The notes beneath the pieces are model-generated. The model saw only the letters and a list, made by a program, of their open reading frames with translations. It searched no databases and had not been told where the DNA came from. A stretch of 22,262 nt of DNA from RUG13091 sp963619935 (GTDB lineage Bacteria; Bacillota_I; Bacilli_A; RFN20; CAG-826): the NCBI GenBank assembly GCA_963619935.1, contig CAVEYA010000004.1, positions 1 to 22,262 on the forward strand, given 5' to 3'. Below are positions 15,333 through 22,262 of this stretch, piece after piece. Numbering within the stretch: the stretch's first letter is position 1; every line of letters begins with the position of its first letter. A program made the position numbers and the translations under genes.

Positions 15333-16422
15333 GGAAATTAAAGCCTTATATATTCACATACCATTTTGTGAAGCAATATGTGATTACTGCGACTTTCCAA
15401 AGTTGCAGTATTTTCGTATTTTTGCTGAACAATATATAACTGAATTAAAAAAAGAATTAGAGTCATATCATATTAATAATCAATTAGATACGATTTATGT
15501 TGGGGGTGGAACACCAACATGTTTAGAAGATGATTTGTTTGAACAATTGTTAATTTTAATTAAGCCTTATACAAGCGGAATAAAAGAATACACTGTTGAA
15601 GCAAATCCTGAATCTTTAAGCGAACATAAATTAACGCTAATGAAGCGATATGGCGTTAATCGATTATCGATAGGCGTGGAATCCACAAATGATAAAATTT
15701 TAAAAGCTATCAATCGTCACCATACTTTTAAAGATGTAGAAATCGCCGTTAGAAGAGCCAAAAGTATTGGCTTCGATAATTTAAACGTTGATTTAATCAT
15801 CGGCCTTCCACACGTTTTAAAAGGGCAATTAAATGAAGATATTACAAAAATTCTATCTTTAGGAGTGGAACATATTTCGTGTTACAGCTTATCAGTTCAC
15901 CCAAATACCGTTTTCGGTATAAAAGGTGTTAAAGAAAGAAATAGTGATGTTGAAAGAGAACTTTATGATTTAGTTAATCAAAGATTATGTGCTAACGGAT
16001 ATGAGCATTATGAAATATCTAACTGGTGCTTACCAGGATATGAAAGCAAACACAATTTAACTTATTGGAAAGATGAACAATATTATGGAATAGGCCTAGG
16101 TGCATCTGGCTGCATTAATGATATTCGTTACACAAATACACGCAGTATTACTGATTATTTAAAAGGAAAACGCGTAATAGAAAAAGAAAAAGTAGCTCTA
16201 AATGATGATAAAGAATATTTTATTTTACTTAATTTACGCACCAATAGGGGCATTCCACTAGATTTATATCAAGCAAAATTTAATGAAAATCTCCTTGAAG
16301 TAAAAAAAGAAGAAATAAAAAATCTAATTAATCAAAAATTGCTATATATAAATGAGCAAAATTTAATTGCCACATACGATGGTATGATGGTGCTAGATCA
16401 ACTAATTTTAGAACTTTTTTAA
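15325..16422 (+). CDS. hemW: HemW-like radical SAM protein (coproporphyrinogen oxidase-like)
   Basis: A 365-residue radical SAM protein. It begins MNKEIKALYIHIPFC, followed by the cluster motif CEAICDYC (C-x3-C-x2-C, about residues 15-22) and the SAM-binding YVGGGTPT. The C-terminal part carries the HemN_C domain, with YWKDEQYYGIGLGASG. The family is now regarded mostly as heme chaperones (HemW) rather than HemN oxidases. No other heme gene is seen here. The start overlaps the preceding gene by 8 bases; ATG 15325 is preferred over ATG 15322 because AAAAGG ends at 15321. Its place just upstream of hrcA is the Bacillus order. Confidence 0.92.
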   Translation: MNKEIKALYIHIPFCEAICDYCDFPKLQYFRIFAEQYITELKKELESYHINNQLDTIYVGGGTPTCLEDDLFEQLLILIKPYTSGIKEYTVEANPESLSEHKLTLMKRYGVNRLSIGVESTNDKILKAINRHHTFKDVEIAVRRAKSIGFDNLNVDLIIGLPHVLKGQLNEDITKILSLGVEHISCYSLSVHPNTVFGIKGVKERNSDVERELYDLVNQRLCANGYEHYEISNWCLPGYESKHNLTYWKDEQYYGIGLGASGCINDIRYTNTRSITDYLKGKRVIEKEKVALNDDKEYFILLNLRTNRGIPLDLYQAKFNENLLEVKKEEIKNLINQKLLYINEQNLIATYDGMMVLDQLILELF

Positions 16423-16438
16423 AAATATTTATAAATTT

Positions 16439-16455
16439 CACCTTTAGGTGTTTTT
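16439..16455 (+). terminator. Short terminator-like hairpin after hemW
   Basis: CACC (16439-16442) and GGTG (16447-16450) enclose loop TTTA, followed by TTTTT (16451-16455). The stem is only 4 bp, so termination may be partial. Confidence 0.5.
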
Positions 16456-16485
16456 CATTTTTTGCATTTTTTTAGCAATTAACGC

Positions 16486-16513
16486 TTGACAGTGCCAACA
16501 AACAATTTATAAT
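16486..16513 (+). promoter_or_regulatory. SigA-type promoter of the hrcA-grpE-dnaK-dnaJ operon
   Basis: A perfect TTGACA (16486-16491) and a perfect TATAAT (16508-16513) with a 16-bp spacer. The expected transcription start falls on the CIRCE element that follows. Confidence 0.9.
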
Positions 16514-16517
16514 GTAG

Positions 16518-16544
16518 TTAGCACTTGAAAGAAGAGAGTGCTAA
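16518..16544 (+). promoter_or_regulatory. CIRCE operator, binding site of HrcA
   Basis: TTAGCACTT (16518-16526), a 9-base spacer, and GAGTGCTAA (16536-16544). This matches the CIRCE consensus TTAGCACTC-N9-GAGTGCTAA with one mismatch (last base of the left arm). It covers the predicted transcription start and sits just upstream of the hrcA ribosome site, the usual arrangement for autoregulated repression released by heat. Confidence 0.97.
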
Positions 16545-16556
16545 AAGGAGGGCATT

Positions 16557-17609
16557 ATGAAGTTAAATAGAAGTGACACAATACTAAAGTATATCGTTGA
16601 GTACTTTATTAAGAATGCTCAACCAGTTGGTAGCCATACCTTAATCGATGAGTATCATCTTCCTTATTCTTCCGCAACAATCAGAAATGAAATGTTTGCG
16701 TTAGAAAAAATGGGGTTGATTGAAAAGACACATTCCTCAAGCGGGCGTGTTCCTTCATCTAAAGGATATAAATACTACTGTGAGCACTTACGTAATAGAA
16801 ACGTCGACGAACAGTTGAAACACTCCTTACAACTAGTGCTCGACCAAAAGGTTCAATCCATTGAGGAAGTAATTAAAGAGAGTTGTAAGATACTCTCTCA
16901 CATGACTTCATTAGTCTCTGTTGTGATGGGTTCAGATGAAAAAGGAGAAAGACTTGCTAATGTGCAACTTATCCCAATTTCAGAAAACACCATTACCGCA
17001 GTGTTTGTGACTGATAAAGGCTATGTGGAAAATAAGACCTTCATTATCCCAAACGATATTAAGACTGACGAAATTGTTGATTGCGTAAAGCTCTTAAATG
17101 ATCGTTTAAAGGGTACACCAGTAAGTCAGTTAGTAGAAAAGATGGAAGCTTTAAAACCTGTTCTAAGTGAATATGTTGTAAGTCATGACATTGTCTACCA
17201 AGCTTTGCTTGAAACATTCATCAGATTCGCTGGCGACCGTTTATCCCTTTATGGAAGAGAAGAATTATTCAATCAGCCTGAATTCAAAAATGATACGGAT
17301 AAGTTAGAAAAAGTCTTCAAACTTCTAAACAATACATCAGTATTTAAAGAAGTTGATGATGAAATCCGTCACATTGATGATTCAGAAGACAAAATGGTCT
17401 TAAAGATTGGTGATATTAAAGATAACCCAGAAGTTTCAATGGTATCCGCCAGATTCCAAGTTGGTGATGGTGAAGAAAACACAATTACCTTATTAGGGCC
17501 AACTAGAATGGATTACGATAAAGCTCTTTCCGCACTAGAGTATATCGCTGATGAATTGAACAAATACTTTAAAGATTTGAATGGAGGTAATAATAGTGGA
17601 GATGCATGA
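16557..17609 (+). CDS. hrcA: Heat-inducible transcription repressor HrcA
   Basis: A 350-residue protein of normal length. Residues about 1-75 form the winged-helix DNA-binding domain (QPVGSHTLIDEYHLPYSSATIRNEM, then GLIEKTHSSSGRVPS, the HrcA signature). The rest is the GAF-like and dimerisation region. HrcA binds CIRCE and is kept active by GroEL in the Bacillus model. AGGAGGG lies 4 nt before the ATG. The gene heads its own operon behind the CIRCE element, so it is autoregulated. Its TGA overlaps the start of grpE. Confidence 0.97.
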   Translation: MKLNRSDTILKYIVEYFIKNAQPVGSHTLIDEYHLPYSSATIRNEMFALEKMGLIEKTHSSSGRVPSSKGYKYYCEHLRNRNVDEQLKHSLQLVLDQKVQSIEEVIKESCKILSHMTSLVSVVMGSDEKGERLANVQLIPISENTITAVFVTDKGYVENKTFIIPNDIKTDEIVDCVKLLNDRLKGTPVSQLVEKMEALKPVLSEYVVSHDIVYQALLETFIRFAGDRLSLYGREELFNQPEFKNDTDKLEKVFKLLNNTSVFKEVDDEIRHIDDSEDKMVLKIGDIKDNPEVSMVSARFQVGDGEENTITLLGPTRMDYDKALSALEYIADELNKYFKDLNGGNNSGDA

Positions 17610-18204
17610 TGAAGAAACAAAAGTTGCTTCAAATGAAAACAGTGAACAAGAAGAACGTATAGATCATTCCAAAAAATCTCTTTGGAAAAAGCTTGATAAA
17701 TTACAAGCTGAAAATGAAAAATTGAAAGCTGACGCTGAACACTGGAAAAACGAATATTATAGAGCATACGCTGATACAAAAAATTTAAGAATTTCTTTAG
17801 AAAATGACCACAAGGTCGCTATGAAGTATCGTGCAGAAAGCTTTATCGATGGTTTATTACCAGTCTTAGACAGCTTCCACATGGCATTAGCCAATGAACC
17901 AACGGATCCTAACTTAAAGAATTACTTGGTTGGGTTCCAATATATCTATCGCAACTTTGTAGCTGCGTTAGAAAACGAAGGTGTAACTGAAATCTCACCA
18001 AAGGTGGGGGATAAGTTCGACTCTTCCGTAATGAACGCTGTTGATAGTGTAGAAACTGACCAAGAAGAAAATAAGGTCATGAAAATCTATACTAAAGGAT
18101 ACAAATTACATGATCGATTAATTCGACCAGCTAATGTATCTGTCAGTGTTAAGAAAAAAGAAAATAATGATGAAAATCATCAAGAAAACAAAATCGATGC
18201 ATAA
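17596..18204 (+). CDS. grpE: GrpE, nucleotide exchange factor of DnaK
   Basis: A protein of about 202 residues. After a charged N-terminal region it has a long helical segment (KLDKLQAENEKLKADAEHWKNEYYRAYADTKN, about residues 29-60), which is the GrpE dimer coiled coil, and the C-terminal beta domain (VGDKFDSSVMNAVDSV and YKLHDRLIRPANVSV). GrpE drives ADP release from DnaK and acts as a thermosensor in other bacteria. The GTG at 17596 is chosen because GGAGG (17583-17587) lies 8 nt upstream; an ATG at 17602 is 14 nt away, and the ATG at 17581 overlaps the Shine-Dalgarno. It overlaps hrcA by 14 bases, which implies coupling. Confidence 0.95.
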   Translation: MEMHDEETKVASNENSEQEERIDHSKKSLWKKLDKLQAENEKLKADAEHWKNEYYRAYADTKNLRISLENDHKVAMKYRAESFIDGLLPVLDSFHMALANEPTDPNLKNYLVGFQYIYRNFVAALENEGVTEISPKVGDKFDSSVMNAVDSVETDQEENKVMKIYTKGYKLHDRLIRPANVSVSVKKKENNDENHQENKIDA

Positions 18205-18222
18205 ATTAGGAGGACATTAATT

Positions 18223-20046
18223 ATGGCAAAAGAAATTATCTTAGGTATCGACTTAGGTACTACTAACTCAGTAGTTAGCTATTTACAAGCGGATGGCAAA
18301 GTGAAAGTCATCCCAAATCCAGAGGGAACTCCAACAACTCCTTCCGTTGTCGCCTTTAAACCAAACGGCGAAGAAATCGTTGGTAACGCTGCAAAGCGTC
18401 AAGCAGTTACTAATCCAGACACAGTCTCTTCTATTAAGAGAAAAATGGGTACTGCTGAAAAAGTACACATTAAATGTGTAAATAAAGATTTTACTCCACA
18501 AGAAATCTCCGCAAAAGTTCTTGCTTATATGAAGAAATACGCCGAAGAACATATCGGTCACAAAGTGGAAAAAGCAGTTATTACAGTCCCAGCTTACTTC
18601 AATGACGCACAACGTCAAGCAACTAAAGACGCTGGTCAAATTGCTGGCTTAGATGTTGTTCGTATTATTAACGAACCAACCGCAGCTGCCTTAGCTTATG
18701 GTCTTGAAAATGAAAAATCTGAAAAGATCTTAGTATTCGATTTAGGTGGTGGTACATTCGATGTATCTATCCTTGATATTGGCGATGGCACATTCGAAGT
18801 TATTTCTACAGCTGGTGATAACCACTTAGGTGGTGATGACTGGGATGCTGTTGTGGCAGATTGGATCAAAGCCCAAATCAAGATTGAAACAGGTGTTGAT
18901 ATTACCGATAAAGCTTCCTTGCAAAGAATTAAAGAAGCTGCTGAAAAAGCAAAAATTGAACTCTCTGCTTCTATGGAAACCATTGTCTCATTACCATTCA
19001 TCAGTATGACAAGTAATGGCCCAGTGAACTATGAAGGTACATTAACACGTGCTAAATTCCAAGATTTAACAAGACATCTCTTAAAGAGATGTGAAGAACC
19101 AGTCAAAACTGCTTTACATGATGCTCACATGAGTGCTAGCGAACTTGACCAAGTCTTATTAATCGGTGGTTCTATCCGTATGCCAGCTGTGCAAGAATTA
19201 GTGAGAAACTTAACTGGTAAGACTCCAAACTTATCTGTTAACCCAGATGAAGCTGTTTCTCTCGGTGCTGCTTACCAAGGTGGTGTTGTCAGTGGTGATG
19301 TGAAAGACGTAGTCTTACTCGATGTAACACCATTATCATTAGGCATTGAAACATTAGGTGAAATGATGACTGTTCTTATTCCAAAGAACACCACAATTCC
19401 TACCACAAAGAGTCAAATCTTCTCTACTGCTGTGGATAATCAACCTGCTGTTGACATTATGGTCTACCAAGGTGAACGTCCAATGGCGCATGATAATAAA
19501 CTCTTAGGACACTTCCAATTAACTGGTATTAAACCAGCTCGTAGAGGTGAACCAAGAATTGAAGTTACTTTCTCTATTGATGTTAACGGTATTGTCAAAG
19601 TTTCTGCAAAAGATTTAGACACTCAAAAAGAACAAAATATTACAATTTCTGGCTCTAACGGTTTAAGTAAAGAAGAAATTGATCGTATGGTTCGTGAAGC
19701 TGAAGAAAACGCAGAAGCAGATAATAAGAGAAAAGAAGAAATTGAACTCAAGAACAAAGCAGAATCATTAATTAATGATATTGATAATGCAATGAGAGAA
19801 AAAGGTGACTCTATGGACGCTGCTCAAAAAGAACAAACTCAAAAATTAAGAGATGAATTAAAGACTGCTCTTGATAATAACGATATTGAAACATTAAAGA
19901 AACGTATCAGTGAACTTGAACAAGCTGCTGCTTATATGCAACAAGCTCAAGCTAACCCAAACGCTAACGCTAGTGCTTCAGAAGATAAACCAATGGGTAG
20001 CAACCCAGATGATGTCGTTGATGCCGACTTCTCAAAGAAAGCGTAA
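18223..20046 (+). CDS. dnaK: Chaperone DnaK (Hsp70)
   Basis: A 607-residue Hsp70 with all ATPase motifs: GIDLGTTNSVV (about residues 8-18), VFDLGGGTFDVSIL (phosphate 2 region) and the adenosine-binding segment VLLIGGSIRMPAVQ, where the common T in GGSTR is I. The substrate-binding domain (DVTPLSLGIETLG onward) and the helical lid follow, ending in the usual DDVVDADF tail. It appears to lack the ~24-residue insert near residue 80 found in Gram-negative DnaK, as expected for Bacillota. AGGAGG precedes the ATG. It lies 18 bases after grpE in the CIRCE-controlled operon, and its Phe, Ile and Leu codons appear to include more C-ending forms (TTC, ATC, CTC) than comEC, consistent with high expression. 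Confidence 0.98.
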   Translation: MAKEIILGIDLGTTNSVVSYLQADGKVKVIPNPEGTPTTPSVVAFKPNGEEIVGNAAKRQAVTNPDTVSSIKRKMGTAEKVHIKCVNKDFTPQEISAKVLAYMKKYAEEHIGHKVEKAVITVPAYFNDAQRQATKDAGQIAGLDVVRIINEPTAAALAYGLENEKSEKILVFDLGGGTFDVSILDIGDGTFEVISTAGDNHLGGDDWDAVVADWIKAQIKIETGVDITDKASLQRIKEAAEKAKIELSASMETIVSLPFISMTSNGPVNYEGTLTRAKFQDLTRHLLKRCEEPVKTALHDAHMSASELDQVLLIGGSIRMPAVQELVRNLTGKTPNLSVNPDEAVSLGAAYQGGVVSGDVKDVVLLDVTPLSLGIETLGEMMTVLIPKNTTIPTTKSQIFSTAVDNQPAVDIMVYQGERPMAHDNKLLGHFQLTGIKPARRGEPRIEVTFSIDVNGIVKVSAKDLDTQKEQNITISGSNGLSKEEIDRMVREAEENAEADNKRKEEIELKNKAESLINDIDNAMREKGDSMDAAQKEQTQKLRDELKTALDNNDIETLKKRISELEQAAAYMQQAQANPNANASASEDKPMGSNPDDVVDADFSKKA

Positions 20047-20062
20047 TTAACAAATTAAAATC

Positions 20063-20088
20063 CCGATTGGGCCTTAGGGCCCTTTCGG
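20063..20088 (+). promoter_or_regulatory. GC-rich hairpin in the dnaK-dnaJ gap
   Basis: An outer stem CCGA/TCGG (20063-20066 with 20085-20088), a TT/TT internal loop and an inner stem GGGCC/GGCCC (20069-20073 with 20078-20082), loop TTAG. No T run follows, so it is not a typical terminator; attenuation, mRNA processing or stabilisation of the dnaK 3' end is possible. It is unusually GC-rich for this region. Confidence 0.65.
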
Positions 20089-20116
20089 CGATTATTAGAA
20101 AGGAAGAATGATCAGT

Positions 20117-21250
20117 ATGGCAGAAAAAAGAGACTATTATGAAGTTCTTGGTATAAAAAAGACTGCTACTAAGGATGAAATAAAAAGTGCTTATCGTAAA
20201 CTTGCTAAAACTTACCATCCAGATAACAAAGAGACAGGTAATGAAGAAAAGTTTAAAGAAATACAAGAAGCTTATGATGTGCTTTATGATGATCAAAAAC
20301 GTTCCACCTATGATCAGTTCGGTCACGCTGCATTCGAACAAGCTGGCGCTAATCCAGGTGGAAACCCATTCCAAAATGGTGGTTTCAGCGGTGGATTTGG
20401 CGGATTCGGCGATTTAGGTGATATCTTTAACTCATTCTTTGGTGGAGGAAGAAGACAACAAGCTAATCCTAACGGTCCTCAAAGAGGAGATGATGTCTTA
20501 AAAAGAGTCAGAGTCGATTTTATGGACACGATTACGGGTAGAGATATTGAAATATCTCTTGATGTTGATGAAACTTGTCCAACTTGTAATGGGACCGGAG
20601 CAAAAAATCCAAGCGATGTAGAAACTTGCTCTAATTGTCATGGCCGTGGCACAGTCAAGGTAAGAAAACAAACTCTTTTTGGTGCAACCATCATGGAAGA
20701 AACCTGTTCAGTTTGTAACGGAACAGGCAAAATCATCAAAGAAAAATGTAAAGATTGTAATGGAAAAGGTTATATCCATAAAAGAAAAACTATACCAGTG
20801 CATATCCCAGCCGGTATCATGTCTGGTCAACAAATTGTAGCTCGAGGCATGGGTGAAAGAGGCCTTAATGGTGGTCCAAATGGAGATTTATATGTTGAAG
20901 TAACAGTAAAAGAACATTCTTACTTCAAACGTGATGGAAACGATATCCATATTGAAATCCCATTAGACTTTGTCGATGCTTGTTTAGGAACAAAAATAGA
21001 TATTCCAACAGTTTATGAAGAAGTAAGTCTTAATATTCCAGAAGGCGCACAACCAGGACAAGTCCTACGTATGAAAGGTTGTGGCGTGAAAGATTTAAGA
21101 ACTGGTAAACCAGGCGATCAATATGTCCATTTAAATATTAAAGTGCCTACTTCATTAACAAAAGAGCAAAAGGAATTACTCACTAAATTTAAAAACGCAA
21201 AGAAGAGTGATGGATTCTTCGCTAAATTCAAAAAAGCTTTTAAAAAATAA
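20117..21250 (+). CDS. dnaJ: Chaperone DnaJ (Hsp40)
   Basis: A 377-residue class I J-protein. Its domains in order are the J domain (about residues 5-70) with the HPD motif in YHPDN, a Gly/Phe-rich linker (about 75-120), the zinc domain with four CxxCxGxG repeats (CPTCNGTG, CSNCHGRG, CSVCNGTG, CKDCNGKG), and the C-terminal substrate-binding domains. It delivers substrates to DnaK and stimulates its ATPase. The ATG at 20117 (MAEKRDYYEVLG) fits the family start; the in-frame ATG at 20108 is only 3 nt from AGGA and cannot be excluded. It is the last gene of the heat-shock operon, 61-70 bases after dnaK across a hairpin. Confidence 0.97.
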   Translation: MAEKRDYYEVLGIKKTATKDEIKSAYRKLAKTYHPDNKETGNEEKFKEIQEAYDVLYDDQKRSTYDQFGHAAFEQAGANPGGNPFQNGGFSGGFGGFGDLGDIFNSFFGGGRRQQANPNGPQRGDDVLKRVRVDFMDTITGRDIEISLDVDETCPTCNGTGAKNPSDVETCSNCHGRGTVKVRKQTLFGATIMEETCSVCNGTGKIIKEKCKDCNGKGYIHKRKTIPVHIPAGIMSGQQIVARGMGERGLNGGPNGDLYVEVTVKEHSYFKRDGNDIHIEIPLDFVDACLGTKIDIPTVYEEVSLNIPEGAQPGQVLRMKGCGVKDLRTGKPGDQYVHLNIKVPTSLTKEQKELLTKFKNAKKSDGFFAKFKKAFKK

Positions 21251-21267
21251 TTTTCAAAAATTTGTTT

Positions 21268-21299
21268 AAAGCCTCCTAGATACTAAATAGGAGGTTTTT
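21268..21299 (+). terminator. Terminator-like hairpin after dnaJ whose 3' arm is the Shine-Dalgarno of the next gene
   Basis: The arms 21268-21278 and 21288-21298 pair over 11 bp (one G-U) around a 9-nt loop, ending in a T run (21295-21299). AGGAGG (21289-21294) in the 3' arm lies 7 nt before the ATG at 21302. The core is nearly identical to the hairpin at 1892-1924, with two differences in 25 bases, both in the loop region. Confidence 0.75.
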
Positions 21300-21301
21300 A
21301 T

Positions 21302-22262
21302 ATGTTTTATATCCCACAAATTAAAAAGGACGATTGTGGTTTTGCTTGTTTAAAAATGGTTTTAGCTACAATTAACAAAGATAAAAATTACTTATTTTTG
21401 CCACAGGACGAAGAACATGGATACTATTCTTTGAATAGTTTAATGAAAATTGGCGAAAAATACGGAGTTATCTTTACCCCATTTAAAGCCACAGAAAAAG
21501 AAAGTCTAGTCAATTGTTCCACATTTCCCTTAATTGCGGTCCTAAATAGCAAAAATGACGCTAAACATGCAGTAGTAGTGACTAAAGTACGCTTTAAAAG
21601 AGTTTACTACACCGATCCAAGCTCTGGACCAACATCTTTATCACTAAATAAGTTTATTGAAAGTTGGGATGGGACAGGTTTATTGATTAAAGATTTTAGT
21701 CAAACAAAATGCCCATACGAGAACTTATCGCCAATTAATGTTTGGCAAAAAGGAGTTTTATTTTCTTTACAGATTCTCTCTATGGTTGCGGCAGTGTTAG
21801 GCGTTTATTTTATTAATGATAAATTCAAAATTTATATTCCAGTTGTTTGCTTTGTTATAGCAATGATTTTAGAACTTTTTATGAAAGCTTATTCATATCA
21901 AATTATGAAAAAACTGGACCAATTTTTCTTTAGCGAAGAAAACACACCAAAAAAGAATTTTAATGGATATTTTACTTGTTTTGAAGAATATAAGAAATTA
22001 GCATTAGCAAGTCCGATGAATTATGTTCTTTCATTAGGATTTTCTTTAGTGCTAATGGTTATTACCATTCTAAATGATAAAAATAATGCTTTAATTATCG
22101 CAATGCCTCTAGTTCTAGTTATTATTCATTATTTATTAATTAATCCTATTTTAAAGAAAAAAGCTTTAGAAATTAATGAGTTAGAAGAAACTGCAAAGTG
22201 TAGTAAAAATCAAAATAATTTCATAGAACAAGTTAATTTATTACACGGAAAAGTATATTCTT
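21302..22262 (+). CDS. C39-peptidase ABC exporter, N-terminal part (cut by window end)
   Basis: An open frame of 320 codons runs from the ATG at 21302 to the right edge. The first ~130 residues are a C39 (bacteriocin-processing type) cysteine protease domain: Gln6, Cys12 in DDCGFACL, His89 in KHAVVV and Asp105 in YYTDPSSGP give a complete catalytic set. Four hydrophobic segments follow (about residues 147-166, 170-191, 232-252 and 258-277), as in the membrane domain of peptidase-containing ABC exporters that cleave a leader peptide after a double-glycine site and export the cargo. The ATPase domain would lie beyond the window, so the exporter call is inference. AGGAGG 7 nt upstream is in the 3' arm of the preceding hairpin. 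No leader peptide gene is visible here. Confidence 0.8.
   Translation, partial: MFYIPQIKKDDCGFACLKMVLATINKDKNYLFLPQDEEHGYYSLNSLMKIGEKYGVIFTPFKATEKESLVNCSTFPLIAVLNSKNDAKHAVVVTKVRFKRVYYTDPSSGPTSLSLNKFIESWDGTGLLIKDFSQTKCPYENLSPINVWQKGVLFSLQILSMVAAVLGVYFINDKFKIYIPVVCFVIAMILELFMKAYSYQIMKKLDQFFFSEENTPKKNFNGYFTCFEEYKKLALASPMNYVLSLGFSLVLMVITILNDKNNALIIAMPLVLVIIHYLLINPILKKKALEINELEETAKCSKNQNNFIEQVNLLHGKVYS

Noticed and set aside
18283..19001. Two open frames on the minus strand inside dnaK
   Set aside because: They lie antisense to a strongly conserved dnaK frame, have no recognisable domains, and arise from the codon bias of that gene.
19970..20374. Minus-strand open frame across the dnaK-dnaJ gap
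   Set aside because: It is low-complexity and antisense to two conserved genes; nothing in it resembles a known protein.
1..22262. Use of TGA as Trp (mycoplasma code)
   Set aside because: comEA and hrcA end at TGA in the expected place, and conserved Trp positions use TGG.

Overview
The window is a stretch of low-GC bacterial chromosome from a Bacillota lineage (Bacilli, Erysipelotrichia or Acholeplasma-like 'Tenericutes'). The reasons are the AT-rich coding, the CIRCE/HrcA heat-shock control, the Firmicutes-type DnaK, and a gene order that follows the Bacillus block comEA-comEC-holA-rpsT-(gpr-spoIIP)-lepA-hemW-hrcA-grpE-dnaK-dnaJ. TGA is used as a stop (comEA, hrcA) and Trp is TGG, so the code is standard rather than the mycoplasma code. 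The spore genes gpr and spoIIP, which lie between rpsT and lepA in Bacillus, are absent and other genes occupy that gap, which suggests a non-sporulating organism. No IS element, CRISPR array, tRNA or rRNA was seen.

Layout. 1-137: 3' end of a DUF1292 (YrzB-like) gene. 146-1305 (minus): a pair of half-size ChrA transporters. 1403-1870: greA. 1925-4467: comEA and comEC (DNA uptake), overlapping by ATGA. 4498-5481: holA. 5492-5755 (minus): rpsT. 5835-8296 (minus): a small phosphodiesterase followed by an acyl-adenylating ligase fused to a carrier domain. 8351-9289: fmt. 9323-11662: a nuclease-helicase of the XPD/DinG type. 11687-13501: lepA. 13591-16422: a unit of a degenerate Fic-fold protein with a winged helix, a one-TM acidic protein, and hemW. 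16486-21250: the CIRCE-controlled hrcA-grpE-dnaK-dnaJ operon. 21302 to the end: start of a C39-peptidase ABC exporter, cut by the window edge.

Three things stand out beyond the housekeeping content. First, the gene at 13591 has a recognisable Fic fold whose catalytic HPFxDGNGR motif is destroyed; it keeps a C-terminal winged helix and has a strong promoter of its own. Second, two distant junctions (greA/comEA and dnaJ/C39 exporter) carry almost the same hairpin, in which the 3' arm of a terminator-like stem is also the Shine-Dalgarno of the next gene. Third, six transcription-unit-leading genes have a -10 box only 6-9 nt before the start codon and no usable Shine-Dalgarno, which points to leaderless mRNAs used side by side with SD-led ones.

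Most promoter, terminator and start-site calls are read by eye from sequence and are predictions. Product names rest on motifs visible in the translations, not on database searches.
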